DNA from: Rhodospirillaceae bacterium
Lineage (GTDB): Bacteria > Pseudomonadota > Alphaproteobacteria > GCA-2731375
Assembly: GCA_018701215.1 (NCBI GenBank)
Contig: JABIWH010000060.1
Span: forward strand, 124,001-188,000
Length of the DNA stretch: 64,000 bases
Reading direction: 5' to 3'
The position numbers were made by a program, and so were the translations under genes. This document shows, piece by piece, positions 25,897-33,435 of this stretch (position 1 is the first letter of the stretch; each line of letters opens with the position of its first letter). The notes beneath the pieces were generated by a model that had not been told where the DNA came from, ran no database searches, and saw nothing but the letters and a program-made list of their open reading frames with translations.

Positions 25897-26535
25897 TTAC
25901 CCCAACAGCAGTGGGATCAGGGCGCGGGCCTCGTCGATGCTTTTGGCGCCGATGACCTGGAAATCGTCGCCGGCGTGGCTCAGGGCTTCGTCCCGGGTTC
26001 CGGACCAGCCGGTCAGGACGTGGACGCCGCCCGATAGGCCGGCGTTGCGGCCCGCGCCCATGTCGGAGGGCAGATCGCCGACGATCCAGGATGGCGCCAG
26101 GTCAATCTGCAAGGCCCTGGCCGCTTTCAACAACATGCCGGGGTTCGGCTTGCGGTCGGGATGCTCCCGGTCATAGGGCGCGGCGGCCTCCGGGTGGTAC
26201 GGACAGGCGCAGACCGCATCCACCCGCGCGCCAAAAGCCGCAAGATCGGCCATGATCCGATCCTGCACCGCCTGGAATTCGGCCCAGCCGTACAGGCCGC
26301 GGCCAACGCCGGATTGGTTGGTGACCAACACCACATGGATGCCCCGTTGATTGGCCAGGGCAATGGTTTCCCCGGCGCCGGGGATTAACTCGGTCTTTTC
26401 GACTTCGTGCAGATAATGGGTCTCGACCACCACCACGCCGTCCCGGTCCAGGAACAACGCCGGCGCGGCCTTGGGGGTGCCCAGGATTTCCACCCAGACG
26501 CCGTCCCCGTCCACATACCGCGTCGCCTTAGTCAT
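25897..26535 (-). CDS. HAD-IIIA phosphatase, GmhB-like
   Basis: 212 residues. HAD motif I FLDRDGVVV, VTNQSGVGRG as motif II, KPNPGML as motif III and VGDLPSDMGAGRNAG as motif IV follow the order in D,D-heptose 1,7-bisphosphate phosphatase. The zinc loop is incomplete: CACPYHPE is present, but the later CxC of E. coli GmhB is replaced by HPD. It probably removes a sugar phosphate for LPS-type glycans or acts on histidinol-phosphate-like substrates. Overlaps the next dehydrogenase gene by 8 nt. Confidence 0.85.
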   Translation of the reverse strand: MTKATRYVDGDGVWVEILGTPKAAPALFLDRDGVVVVETHYLHEVEKTELIPGAGETIALANQRGIHVVLVTNQSGVGRGLYGWAEFQAVQDRIMADLAAFGARVDAVCACPYHPEAAAPYDREHPDRKPNPGMLLKAARALQIDLAPSWIVGDLPSDMGAGRNAGLSGGVHVLTGWSGTRDEALSHAGDDFQVIGAKSIDEARALIPLLLG

Positions 26536-27505
26536 TGCCCGTCTGCATGACCTCCGGATTGATCAGGTAATAATCATCCAGTTTGCCGTCAAAGGCGTCC
26601 AGGCAATTCTGCACCGCCTGCAAACCCATGGCCTGGAAGGCCTCCCGCGTTACGCCGGCGATGTGCGGGCTCAACAAGATATTGTCCAGTTGCAATAACG
26701 GCAGATCCGCCGCCGGCGGCTCGTCCCGGGTCACATCCAGGCCGGCGGCGGCCAGGGGGCCATTGCTCAGGGCCTGATACAGCGCGTCCTCGTCCAACAA
26801 GGTGCCCCGCGCGGTATTGATCAACACCGCGCCCTTGCGCATGCGGGAGAATTCCTGGCCGGTCATCACCGGGCTACCGTCATGATTGCCTGGACGGTGC
26901 ATGGTCAGAATATCGGCCCGGTCCAGAGCGTCGCGGAAATCCTCCACATACTCATAACCATGGCCCTGAATGACCCGGCGGGGCACATACGGGTCGGCCA
27001 CGATCACCTTCATATCAAAGGCCGCGCAGCGCCGCGCCATGCGGGTACCGATGCGGCCAAAGCCGACGATCAAAATGGTCTTGCCCGAGACTTCGCCGGC
27101 GGTCATGGCATTGCGCCGGGAATAGTCCTGGGTACGCACCGCATTGTCCAGGGGCAGGGCGTCCTTCACCGTGGCCAGCATCAACATGAAGGCATGTTCG
27201 CAAACCGCATTGGAGTTTGCCTCGCCCACCACGGCCACGGGCAAGCCGTGGGCGGTGGCGGCCGCGACGTCGATATTGTCATAGCCGACCCCGTGGCGGG
27301 AGATCACCTTCAACTTGTCCGCCTTGGCGCAGGCCGCCGCACCAAAGCGGGTGGTGCGGATAACCAAGCCGTCGAAACCGGGAATGGCGTCGGCCAATTC
27401 CTGCTCCGTCGGCTCCACCAAGGTGGTGACGTCCACGTCCGGACGCTCATCCAAAAGGGTTGAGATATCCGGGTGAAAACTGCCGGCCAGTAAAAGCTTT
27501 GCCAT
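26528..27505 (-). CDS. D-2-hydroxyacid dehydrogenase (phosphoglycerate dehydrogenase-like)
   Basis: 325 residues. The NAD-binding loop GFGRIGTRMARR is near residue 150; catalytic Arg lies in INTARGTLLDEDAL and His in LLSPHIAGVTREAF. It reduces a 2-keto acid or oxidises a D-2-hydroxy acid with NAD(P). The stop overlaps the HAD phosphatase start, implying co-translation. The Ldh-family gene lies 53 nt upstream on the same strand, so three genes probably form a carbohydrate-acid unit. Confidence 0.92.
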   Translation of the reverse strand: MAKLLLAGSFHPDISTLLDERPDVDVTTLVEPTEQELADAIPGFDGLVIRTTRFGAAACAKADKLKVISRHGVGYDNIDVAAATAHGLPVAVVGEANSNAVCEHAFMLMLATVKDALPLDNAVRTQDYSRRNAMTAGEVSGKTILIVGFGRIGTRMARRCAAFDMKVIVADPYVPRRVIQGHGYEYVEDFRDALDRADILTMHRPGNHDGSPVMTGQEFSRMRKGAVLINTARGTLLDEDALYQALSNGPLAAAGLDVTRDEPPAADLPLLQLDNILLSPHIAGVTREAFQAMGLQAVQNCLDAFDGKLDDYYLINPEVMQTGND

Positions 27506-27558
27506 GTTGGTCTTGTTACCTATCCATTTTGCTTCAATGTTCGTTCAATGTTGCTTGC

Positions 27559-28623
27559 TTACGCCATGGAGGCCGGCGCCGCCACGCCCAGCCGCTCGCC
27601 CCAAGGGGCGAGGTTATCCATGATTGTCGGGTACAGGGCGACGCCTTCGGCTAGCGCCAGGCGCTTGCGGGCCAGAGCCCCGTCGCCGGGTATGCGGACC
27701 GGGGCTTGTCCGGGCGGCACGGCGGCGGCGCGGCAGGCATCGGCCAGCCAGCCGGTCTGCTGGCTGAAACTGTCCAGGCCGCCAAAGGCTTCCGGGTCGA
27801 TCACTTGCAGATAGACGCCGGCGCCCCAATTTGTTGGCCCATCGGCGCGGCCATAGCCGGGCAAGCCGGAGGTCAACGCCTCGATCATCAGGGCCAGGGC
27901 AAAGCCCTTGTGGCCCCGGTCCAGGCCGCCCAGGGGTTGCAGGGCGCCGGGCGGGTCGGTTTCCAGCACCGCCGGGTCATCGCTGGCTTGGCCCTGATTA
28001 TCAATCAGCCAGGGTCCGGGCAGGTGCTCGCCGCCATCCTTGATGCGGTCCGAGAGGCCCATGGTGGTGGCAGAGGCGGAAATGTCGATCAGGATCGGAT
28101 CGCCCTCCGTCGGGATGCCCACCGCCAGGGGGTTGGGTGTAAATAAAGGTTCGAAGGAGCCGAACGGCGCCACCGCTGCAACCGATGGATCGGAGCTGGC
28201 CAGGGTGATCATCAGGCCCTGCTCCGTCGCCAGCGGCAGAAAAGTCGCCAGACAGGCGATGTGGTGGCTGCGCCGGATCGAGAGGGTGACCGTGCCGTAT
28301 TGCCTGGCCCGTTCGCAGGCGGTTTGAATGGCCTTCCAGGTCAGCCAGACACCGGACAGATAACCGCCGTCCCAGAGCACGGTGGCGCCCCGGTCGGAGA
28401 TCACCTCCGGCTCGCCGGTGGCGGCCATGATGCCGCTTTGCAGGTGGTCGAGATATTTCGCGCCCAGGTTCAGGCCATGGGTGTCATGGCCCATGGCATC
28501 GGCCTCGACCAGCAGTTCGGCGACGATGGCGGCGCGGTCGCGGGGCATGCCGGCGGCATGGAACAGCGCGGTGGCGTAACGGTTCAACTCGCTTACCTGA
28601 TAGCGCTGGGGTTTGGCCGTCAT
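27559..28623 (-). CDS. Ldh-family oxidoreductase (malate/L-lactate/ureidoglycolate dehydrogenase type)
   Basis: 354 residues from ATG 28623. GHDTHGLNLGAKYL near residue 50 carries the family's catalytic histidine region, and DRGHKGFALALMIEALTSGLPG is the NAD-binding part typical of type-2 malate/L-lactate dehydrogenases. A longer frame to 28656 would start inside the T-run of the upstream terminator and is rejected. It probably oxidises an L-2-hydroxy acid. Confidence 0.9.
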   Translation of the reverse strand: MTAKPQRYQVSELNRYATALFHAAGMPRDRAAIVAELLVEADAMGHDTHGLNLGAKYLDHLQSGIMAATGEPEVISDRGATVLWDGGYLSGVWLTWKAIQTACERARQYGTVTLSIRRSHHIACLATFLPLATEQGLMITLASSDPSVAAVAPFGSFEPLFTPNPLAVGIPTEGDPILIDISASATTMGLSDRIKDGGEHLPGPWLIDNQGQASDDPAVLETDPPGALQPLGGLDRGHKGFALALMIEALTSGLPGYGRADGPTNWGAGVYLQVIDPEAFGGLDSFSQQTGWLADACRAAAVPPGQAPVRIPGDGALARKRLALAEGVALYPTIMDNLAPWGERLGVAAPASMA

Positions 28624-28651
28624 CAGCTCACGTCCGTCAATTAGAGCAATT

Positions 28652-28694
28652 TTCAAAAAAGAGCCGCCGGGCCCGGAATTGCACCGGGCCCGGC
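28652..28694 (-). terminator. Strong intrinsic terminator after the selenoprotein/SDR operon
   Basis: On the minus strand the stem GCCGGGCCCGG (28684-28694) pairs perfectly over 11 bp with CCGGGCCCGGC (28666-28676), with a 7-nt loop, followed by TCTTTTTTG. It ends the transcript coming from the SDR at 28717 and shows that the Ldh gene downstream has its own promoter. Confidence 0.92.
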
Positions 28695-28716
28695 AGCAAC
28701 GTTGATCAGGCCCGGC

Positions 28717-29649
28717 TTAGACCGGATCCCAGCTGAAGACATCGCCACTGCGCTCCAACGCCATGAAGGAGGACTTCATGGCGGGTAGGGCATGTTCGGC
28801 AATGGTTTCCGGTGTCCAGCCTTCGGTGCGCTGTACGGAGCGGACCGGGCGGGGCTGGTTAAAGAGGAAGATTTCGTTGTGGCGCACGCCAAAGATCTGC
28901 GCCGTGACCTCCGAAGCCGCGTCCGACAGCAGGAACACAGCCATCGGTGCAATCTTGGCCGGGGTCATGGCCTTGATCTTCTCCACGCGGGCTGCTTCTT
29001 CATCGGACGAGATGGGAATGGTGCCAATCAGACGGCTCCACGCGAACGGCGAGATACAGTTGGAACGGACGCCAAAGCGCGACATATCCAGGGCCAATGA
29101 TTTTGACAGACCGACGATGCCCAGCTTGGCCGCGGCATAGTTGGCCTGGCCGAAGTTGCCGACCAGGCCGGAGGTCGAGGTCATGTGTACGAAGGCGCCG
29201 CTTTTCTGCTCGCGAAAGCGCGTCGCTGCCGCCCGGGCCACGTTGAAGCAGCCCTTTAGGTGCACGGCGATGACGATATCCCATTCTTCCTCGGTCATCT
29301 TGTGGAAGATAACGTCGCGCAGAATGCCGGCGTTGTTGACGATGCCGTCGATCTTGCCATAGGTGTCCACGGCTTGTTGGATCATCGCCTCGGCTGCGTC
29401 GAAGTCAGCAACAGAGCCATAGTTAGCAACGGCCTCGCCGCCCGCTTCCTTGATGTCGCCGACAACTTCCATGGCTGGGGTTTTATCCTCACCCTCGCCA
29501 TCGGCCTGGCCGCCCAGATCATTGACGATCACCTTGGCGCCCTGGCTGGCGGCCAAAAGGGCGATGTCGCGGCCAACGCCGCGCCCGGCGCCCGTCACCA
29601 GAATTACCTTGTCTTTCAGCATTTCGCCGGCTTTGATTTGCTCTGTCAT
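28717..29649 (-). CDS. SDR-family dehydrogenase, multifunctional-enzyme-2 (3-hydroxyacyl-CoA) type
   Basis: 310 residues from ATG 29649 (GGGAAAG upstream; an alternative ATG is 29661). DKVILVTGAGRGVGRDIA, VNNAGILRD, the serine in TSTSG and YAAAK are all present. The long DLGGQADGEGEDKT insert after the second strand and the C-terminal extension (residues about 240-310) match the N-terminal dehydrogenase domain of peroxisomal MFE-2-like proteins, which oxidise D-3-hydroxyacyl-CoA. It follows the AhpD-like selenoprotein gene and ends at an intrinsic terminator. Confidence 0.9.
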   Translation of the reverse strand: MTEQIKAGEMLKDKVILVTGAGRGVGRDIALLAASQGAKVIVNDLGGQADGEGEDKTPAMEVVGDIKEAGGEAVANYGSVADFDAAEAMIQQAVDTYGKIDGIVNNAGILRDVIFHKMTEEEWDIVIAVHLKGCFNVARAAATRFREQKSGAFVHMTSTSGLVGNFGQANYAAAKLGIVGLSKSLALDMSRFGVRSNCISPFAWSRLIGTIPISSDEEAARVEKIKAMTPAKIAPMAVFLLSDAASEVTAQIFGVRHNEIFLFNQPRPVRSVQRTEGWTPETIAEHALPAMKSSFMALERSGDVFSWDPV

Positions 29650-29781
29650 GATCTTTCCCATTCCTCCATGGCGCATGCACGCGCGCCTGTTGCGGTTACC
29701 TATTCAAATCAGAAGGCCGCAACATACACCGCCTACCGGCAGAGGCAAGGGAGTGGGTGCTACGCCGGGTTCTGGCGCCCT

Positions 29782-30894
29782 TCAACTTTGGAAATCGTTG
29801 ATGGACAGCTCGGCCCGCAGGTCGCGGGTGGCCTCTTCCTTAAAGTCCTCCAACGGGATGCCGGCGCCGTCGGCGATTTTGACCACGGCGGAGAACGAGG
29901 CGATGGTGGCGCAGGCATCGACAAAGGCGGCGTCGCCCATATTTTCACGTACCGCCCGGCGCGCCGAAGCCATCTCGCCCAGGTTGCCGCCGTGGACGAC
30001 TGCGACCAGATTCATCAAAATTTCGCCGTGGGCAACACTGTCCACGGCACCGTCGTCCGTCATAATGGCGGAGAGGTCGTATTGATCACCAGAACTTTTG
30101 CCGCTCTCACGGAGCAGGGCTGAATGTGAGGTGGTTCAATAATAGCACCCGTTCAGGGCCGAGGTTCGCCCCGCGATCAGCTCGATCTGGGCGTGGCTGA
30201 TGGCGCGGAAATCATGCTCGAAATCCCGGATTTCATGATCCTTAAGGTATAGTTCCACATCCAGATCGAAAAAGTTGAAGACCTCTTGCGGCACCAGGCT
30301 GACACCGCGATGGATGTTCTTGTCGCCATGCAGGGGATAGGGATTTGGATCTTCCGGGCCGACGTCCTCGGGCGCCAGGGTCGAGACATAGGCCAGGTTC
30401 CGCTTGGCGCCGGCGGGGCGCTGACGGCTCGGCTCACCGGGAATGGGTGCCGGCAGCGCGCGCGGCGGCAGACCCAGGCCCTGGTGCAGTTTGTCCAGGC
30501 CCGTCAGGACCGCGATCACGCCGATGATCTCCACATATTTGGTTTCCTCCAGCGCCGGCATTTCGCCACCCTCGATCAGCGATAGAATCCAGCGCTCCGT
30601 GATGCGGCCGGCATCGGTGACTATTCTGTGGATCGCTTCCACCGCCGCCGGGGGCAGATCCGAAGTGCTGTCATGAACGCCCGCCACGGTATAGGGCGAC
30701 AGCGCCGCCTTGCGCTGTTGGCACAGGCCACAATCGCCAGCCCCAATGGCGCGTGCCTCCGCCACGATGGCCAACCGCTCCGCCCCCGTCCACCAGGTGC
30801 CGGGGCTGGCCAGGCGGTTCCAGGCCACCTCGACCTCGCGGGCCAGGCTTTCGCGCATGGGCAGCATTACGCCCGAGATTTCAATTTCCGTCAT
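29782..30894 (-). CDS. AhpD/carboxymuconolactone-decarboxylase-like selenoprotein (TGA-encoded Sec at residue 253)
   Basis: Read as one 370-residue protein whose codon 253, TGA at 30136-30138, encodes selenocysteine. Before it the sequence ends IELIAGRTSALNGCYY; after it, in the same frame, TTSHSALLRESG and 117 codons of CMD-like sequence follow without another stop. E238, C250, U253 and H257 have exactly the spacing of Glu118, Cys130, Cys133 and His137 in mycobacterial AhpD, so U takes the place of the peroxidatic cysteine. Residues 55-58 (CGLC) form a second CxxC in an N-terminal half-domain. ATG 30894 follows GGGAGG by 6 nt. A bSECIS-like hairpin lies 24 nt past the TGA. Other genes here end in TGA, so the codon is not generally reassigned. 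If Sec is not inserted, a 252-residue truncated protein results. Role: thiol/selenol peroxidase or CMD-type decarboxylase; substrate unknown. Confidence 0.85.
30101..30117 (-). promoter_or_regulatory. Candidate bacterial SECIS hairpin
   Basis: In the mRNA, CUGCUC (30112-30117) pairs with GAGCGG (30101-30106) in a 6-bp upper stem with one G-U pair, capped by the loop CGUGA with G in the second position. The loop begins 24 nt after the UGA. This fits the described bSECIS consensus: a G in the first two loop bases, a stem of at least 4 bp and a 16-37 nt distance. A competing 5-bp helix CUCAC/GUGAG (30126-30130 with 30106-30110) is possible. Confidence 0.6.
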
Positions 30895-30905
30895 GTGAAG
30901 CCTCC

Positions 30906-31667
30906 CTAAATCACTTCCGCCGGGGCCTGGGGCACGGTCTTCCAGAAATCCGCGTCATGGCCATAGAAGATCCGCGCGCCGGCGGTTTGCAGGGCGCGGA
31001 TGCGCCGCAGGCTTTCCAGCATCTCTTCCTTATCGTGAACGACTTTCGGCAGGTGCAGTTTCTCCAAGGTCTGGCGCAAATAACAGGCGTCGCCCGCCAA
31101 CAGCACGTCGCCGCTGCCCAGCCGTACTTTCAATGACTGATGCCCCGGCGTGTGGCCATAAGTGGGAATGCAGACCACGCTGCCATCGCCGAACAGATCG
31201 TGCTCGCCATCGACCAGGTTCAGATCATGGCCGTGGTCATAGTCCTCCAGCGCGAAGCCGTTGGATTTCATCAGGTCCGGGTCGTGACCGGCCAGCCATT
31301 CCCGCTTTTGCACCACTAACTGCGCGTTCTTGACTTGGAAGTTGCCGCCCGCATGGTCGAAATGCAGGTGGGAATTGACCAGATAACGCACCTTTTCCAC
31401 ATCCACGTCGCAACGTTCCAGGCGGGCGCCAAGTTCCTCGCCGGCCTTGAATTCGGGCTTGAAATACTTAGTGATGGTCTGGGCCCGTTTGTTCACCGGA
31501 TCCTGTATGTCCGTATGCAAACCACTATCGAACAGCACCTGGCCCTTGGGATGGTCGATCAGATAGGCTGGTACCGGCAGGCGGATCTCACCCTCCTCCC
31601 CATCAAGGAACATATGCAAGGGCATGGTCAACCAGCCGCAGGTCATGGCGTACAGGCGAACGGACAT
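30906..31667 (-). CDS. N-acyl-homoserine-lactonase-like metallo-beta-lactamase-fold hydrolase
   Basis: 253 residues. The zinc motif HLHFDHAGG is near residue 109, GHTPGHQS lies near 171, and a C-terminal GHD supplies the last histidine. The start MSVRLYAMTCGWLTMP is common in AttM/AiiA-like lactonases. It probably opens a lactone ring. The stop is 11 nt before the selenoprotein start, so both are on one transcript. The promoter lies in the divergent region 31668-31796 shared with badH. Confidence 0.9.
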   Translation of the reverse strand: MSVRLYAMTCGWLTMPLHMFLDGEEGEIRLPVPAYLIDHPKGQVLFDSGLHTDIQDPVNKRAQTITKYFKPEFKAGEELGARLERCDVDVEKVRYLVNSHLHFDHAGGNFQVKNAQLVVQKREWLAGHDPDLMKSNGFALEDYDHGHDLNLVDGEHDLFGDGSVVCIPTYGHTPGHQSLKVRLGSGDVLLAGDACYLRQTLEKLHLPKVVHDKEEMLESLRRIRALQTAGARIFYGHDADFWKTVPQAPAEVI

Positions 31668-31673
31668 AATTTA

Positions 31674-31704
31674 CTCCCAAAAATGCGGCTCCCAAATTGC
31701 GGCT
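31674..31704. repeat. Imperfect direct repeat in a divergent promoter region
   Basis: CTCCCAAAAATGCGGCT (31674-31690) is repeated as CTCCCAAATTGCGGCT (31689-31704), overlapping by 2 nt. It covers the ribosome site of the lactonase gene (GGGAG on the minus strand) and lies in the 129-bp region between the lactonase operon and badH. It may be a duplicated leader or regulator site. Confidence 0.5.
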
Positions 31705-31796
31705 GAATGTAGCAGGGGCCAACAATTACGAGACTCGAACAATGTTTGCTTTTATGCTCCGCCGCAAGTCAATTAGAAGATATAGGAGAGCCTAAT

Positions 31797-32546
31797 ATGC
31801 GTGGATTACAAGGAAAAAACGTCATTCTCACCGGTGGCGCCAGTGGTATCGGCCAGGCCATCAGCCTGCGCCTGGGTGAAGAGGGCTGCAATGTCGGAAT
31901 TTTCGATCTCAATGGCGACGGCGCCAATGCCGTGGCCGAAAAAATCCGCGCCGCGGGCGGTACCGCCAACGGTTATGCCTGCGACATCAGTGATTATGCG
32001 GCGGTTGAGGCCTGTGTTACGGCCTTCGAAAGCGATTGCGGCCCGGTGGACGGCCTGGTCAACAACGCCGGCTGGGACAAATCCATGCCTTTCCTGGATA
32101 CGGATCTGGAGCTTTGGCACAAGGTCGTGGCGATCAATCTGTATGGCCCGCTGAACCTGTGCCACGTGATCCTGAAAGGCATGGCGGAACGCGGCAGCGG
32201 CCGGGTGGTCAATATTTCCTCCGATGCGGGCCGGGTTGGTTCCTCGGGCGAGGCTGTTTACGCCGCCTGCAAAGGCGGTCTGATCGCTTTTTCCAAGACC
32301 ATGAGCCGTGAGCTGGCGCGCAAGAACATCACGCTTAATACGGTCTGCCCTGGACCGACAAATACGCCGTTGCTGGCCGAACAGGGTCCGAAACTGGTTG
32401 CTGCGCTGGAACGCGCCGTGCCCATGAAGCGTGTGGCCGAGCCCGAGGATTATCCAGGTCTGGTATCGTTCTTCCTGTCCGACGATGCCTCCTACATCAC
32501 CGGCCAGACCATCTCGGTCTCCGGTGGTCTGACCATGCACGGGTAA
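31797..32546 (+). CDS. badH: BadH-like SDR: 2-hydroxycyclohexanecarboxyl-CoA dehydrogenase
   Basis: 249 residues from ATG 31797 (AGGAG upstream). TGGASGIGQAISLRLGEEG is the NAD-binding start; the serine lies in NISSDAGRVGSSGEAVYAACKGG with YxxxK just after, and the end reads ISVSGGLTMHG. The start (MRGLQGK), the DAGRVGSSGEAVYAACKGG block and the C-terminus match BadH from Rhodopseudomonas as I remember it. It would oxidise 2-hydroxycyclohexanecarboxyl-CoA to the 2-keto ester. The badI-like gene follows after 6 nt, as in known alicyclic acid loci. Confidence 0.8.
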   Translation: MRGLQGKNVILTGGASGIGQAISLRLGEEGCNVGIFDLNGDGANAVAEKIRAAGGTANGYACDISDYAAVEACVTAFESDCGPVDGLVNNAGWDKSMPFLDTDLELWHKVVAINLYGPLNLCHVILKGMAERGSGRVVNISSDAGRVGSSGEAVYAACKGGLIAFSKTMSRELARKNITLNTVCPGPTNTPLLAEQGPKLVAALERAVPMKRVAEPEDYPGLVSFFLSDDASYITGQTISVSGGLTMHG

Positions 32547-32552
32547 CTGATC

Positions 32553-33344
32553 ATGGATTTCAAGGATCTGATCTATACCGAGAAGGATGGTGTCGCCACG
32601 ATTATAATTAATCGTCCGAAGGTCTATAACGCCTTCAGTAATCAGACTGCGGAAGAGCTGATCAAGGCCTTTAACATGGCCGGTTGGAACCCCGACATAG
32701 GCGTCGTGGTGCTGACGGGCGTTGGCGACAAGGCGTTTTGTACCGGCGGCGATCAATCGGCGGATTCTCACGAAGGCAGCTATGGCGGCCGGGGCACCAC
32801 CGGAATGCCGGTAGAGGAACTGCACACCATTATCCGCGATATCCCCAAGCCGGTCATCGCCCGCGTCAATGGCTATGCCATCGGCGGCGGCCATGTCTTT
32901 CACGTCCTGTGTGATCTGACCATCGCCTCTGACAATGCCATATTCGGCCAGGTCGGGCCCGCCATGGGCTCGGTCGACCCGGGCTTTGGCACGGCCTATC
33001 TGGCCCGTCTGGTGGGCGAGAAAAAGGCGCGCGAAATCTGGTACATGTGCCGCCGCTATTCGGCCCAGGAGGCAAAGGAAATGGGCCTGGTCAACGCGGT
33101 GGTGCCGTTTGACAAGCTGGACGAGGAAGTGGATGCCTGGTGCCAGGAAATCATGGCCAAAAGCCCCACCGCACTGGCCATCGCCAAGCGTAGCTTCAAT
33201 GCGGATACGGAACATATCCGTGGTCTGGGCGTGCTGGGTTTCCAGGCCTTGAAAGGCTATTACGAAACCGAGGAATCCAAGGAAGGCGTCAATGCCTTCC
33301 GCGAGAAGCGCAAGCCTGATTTCCGCAAGTATCAGCCGCGCTGA
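32553..33344 (+). CDS. badI: BadI-like crotonase: 2-ketocyclohexanecarboxyl-CoA hydrolase
   Basis: 263 residues. It belongs to the MenB/BadI branch of crotonases: GDKAFCTGGDQS at 58-69, GYAIGGGHVFHVLCDLTIA at 108-125, and GQVGPAMGSVDPGFGT at 132-147 with D142 as the conserved acid. The two hydratase glutamates are absent, as expected for this branch. ARE-IWYMCRRYS and SPTALAIAKRSFN agree with BadI, which hydrolytically opens the ring to pimelyl-CoA. Directly after badH, 6 nt apart. MenB (naphthoate synthase) is the main alternative, but no menaquinone genes are near. Confidence 0.82.
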   Translation: MDFKDLIYTEKDGVATIIINRPKVYNAFSNQTAEELIKAFNMAGWNPDIGVVVLTGVGDKAFCTGGDQSADSHEGSYGGRGTTGMPVEELHTIIRDIPKPVIARVNGYAIGGGHVFHVLCDLTIASDNAIFGQVGPAMGSVDPGFGTAYLARLVGEKKAREIWYMCRRYSAQEAKEMGLVNAVVPFDKLDEEVDAWCQEIMAKSPTALAIAKRSFNADTEHIRGLGVLGFQALKGYYETEESKEGVNAFREKRKPDFRKYQPR

Positions 33345-33371
33345 TCAAGATAGAGATTTGCTGTTATAGTC

Positions 33372-33406
33372 CGGGCCGGCCTTTGTCTGTAGCAAGGGCC
33401 GGCCCG
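33372..33406 (+). terminator. Hairpin between badI and the acyl-CoA ligase gene
   Basis: CGGGCCGGCC (33372-33381) and GGCCGGCCCG (33397-33406) pair over 10 bp, with a 15-nt loop. The following sequence TATTCGTGT has no real T-run, so this is an attenuator or mRNA-stabilising hairpin rather than a full terminator. Confidence 0.55.
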
Positions 33407-33435
33407 TATTCGTGTGGCGTTAGAGAGACTGTGGC

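Noticed and set aside
26528..26535. Programmed frameshift between the HAD phosphatase and the hydroxyacid dehydrogenase
   Set aside because: Each gene has its own start and full-length domain; this is an ordinary 8-nt overlap.
28624..28656. Earlier start (TTG 28656) for the Ldh-family protein
   Set aside because: It lies in the T-run of the upstream terminator; ATG 28623 gives the normal family start.
29782..30063. Separate 93-residue hypothetical gene on the minus strand
   Set aside because: Its ATG has no ribosome site, it begins in the middle of a CMD domain, and it is in frame with the upstream gene across a single TGA; it is better explained as the C-terminal part of the selenoprotein.
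30136..30138. General reassignment of TGA (code 4) as the explanation for the in-frame stop
   Set aside because: Many genes in this window, including livM (3274) and livF (5459), terminate at TGA, so it is used as a stop elsewhere.
31806..33215. Long minus-strand frame opposite badH and badI
   Set aside because: No domain similarity; badH and badI on the plus strand have full catalytic motifs, ribosome sites and tight spacing.
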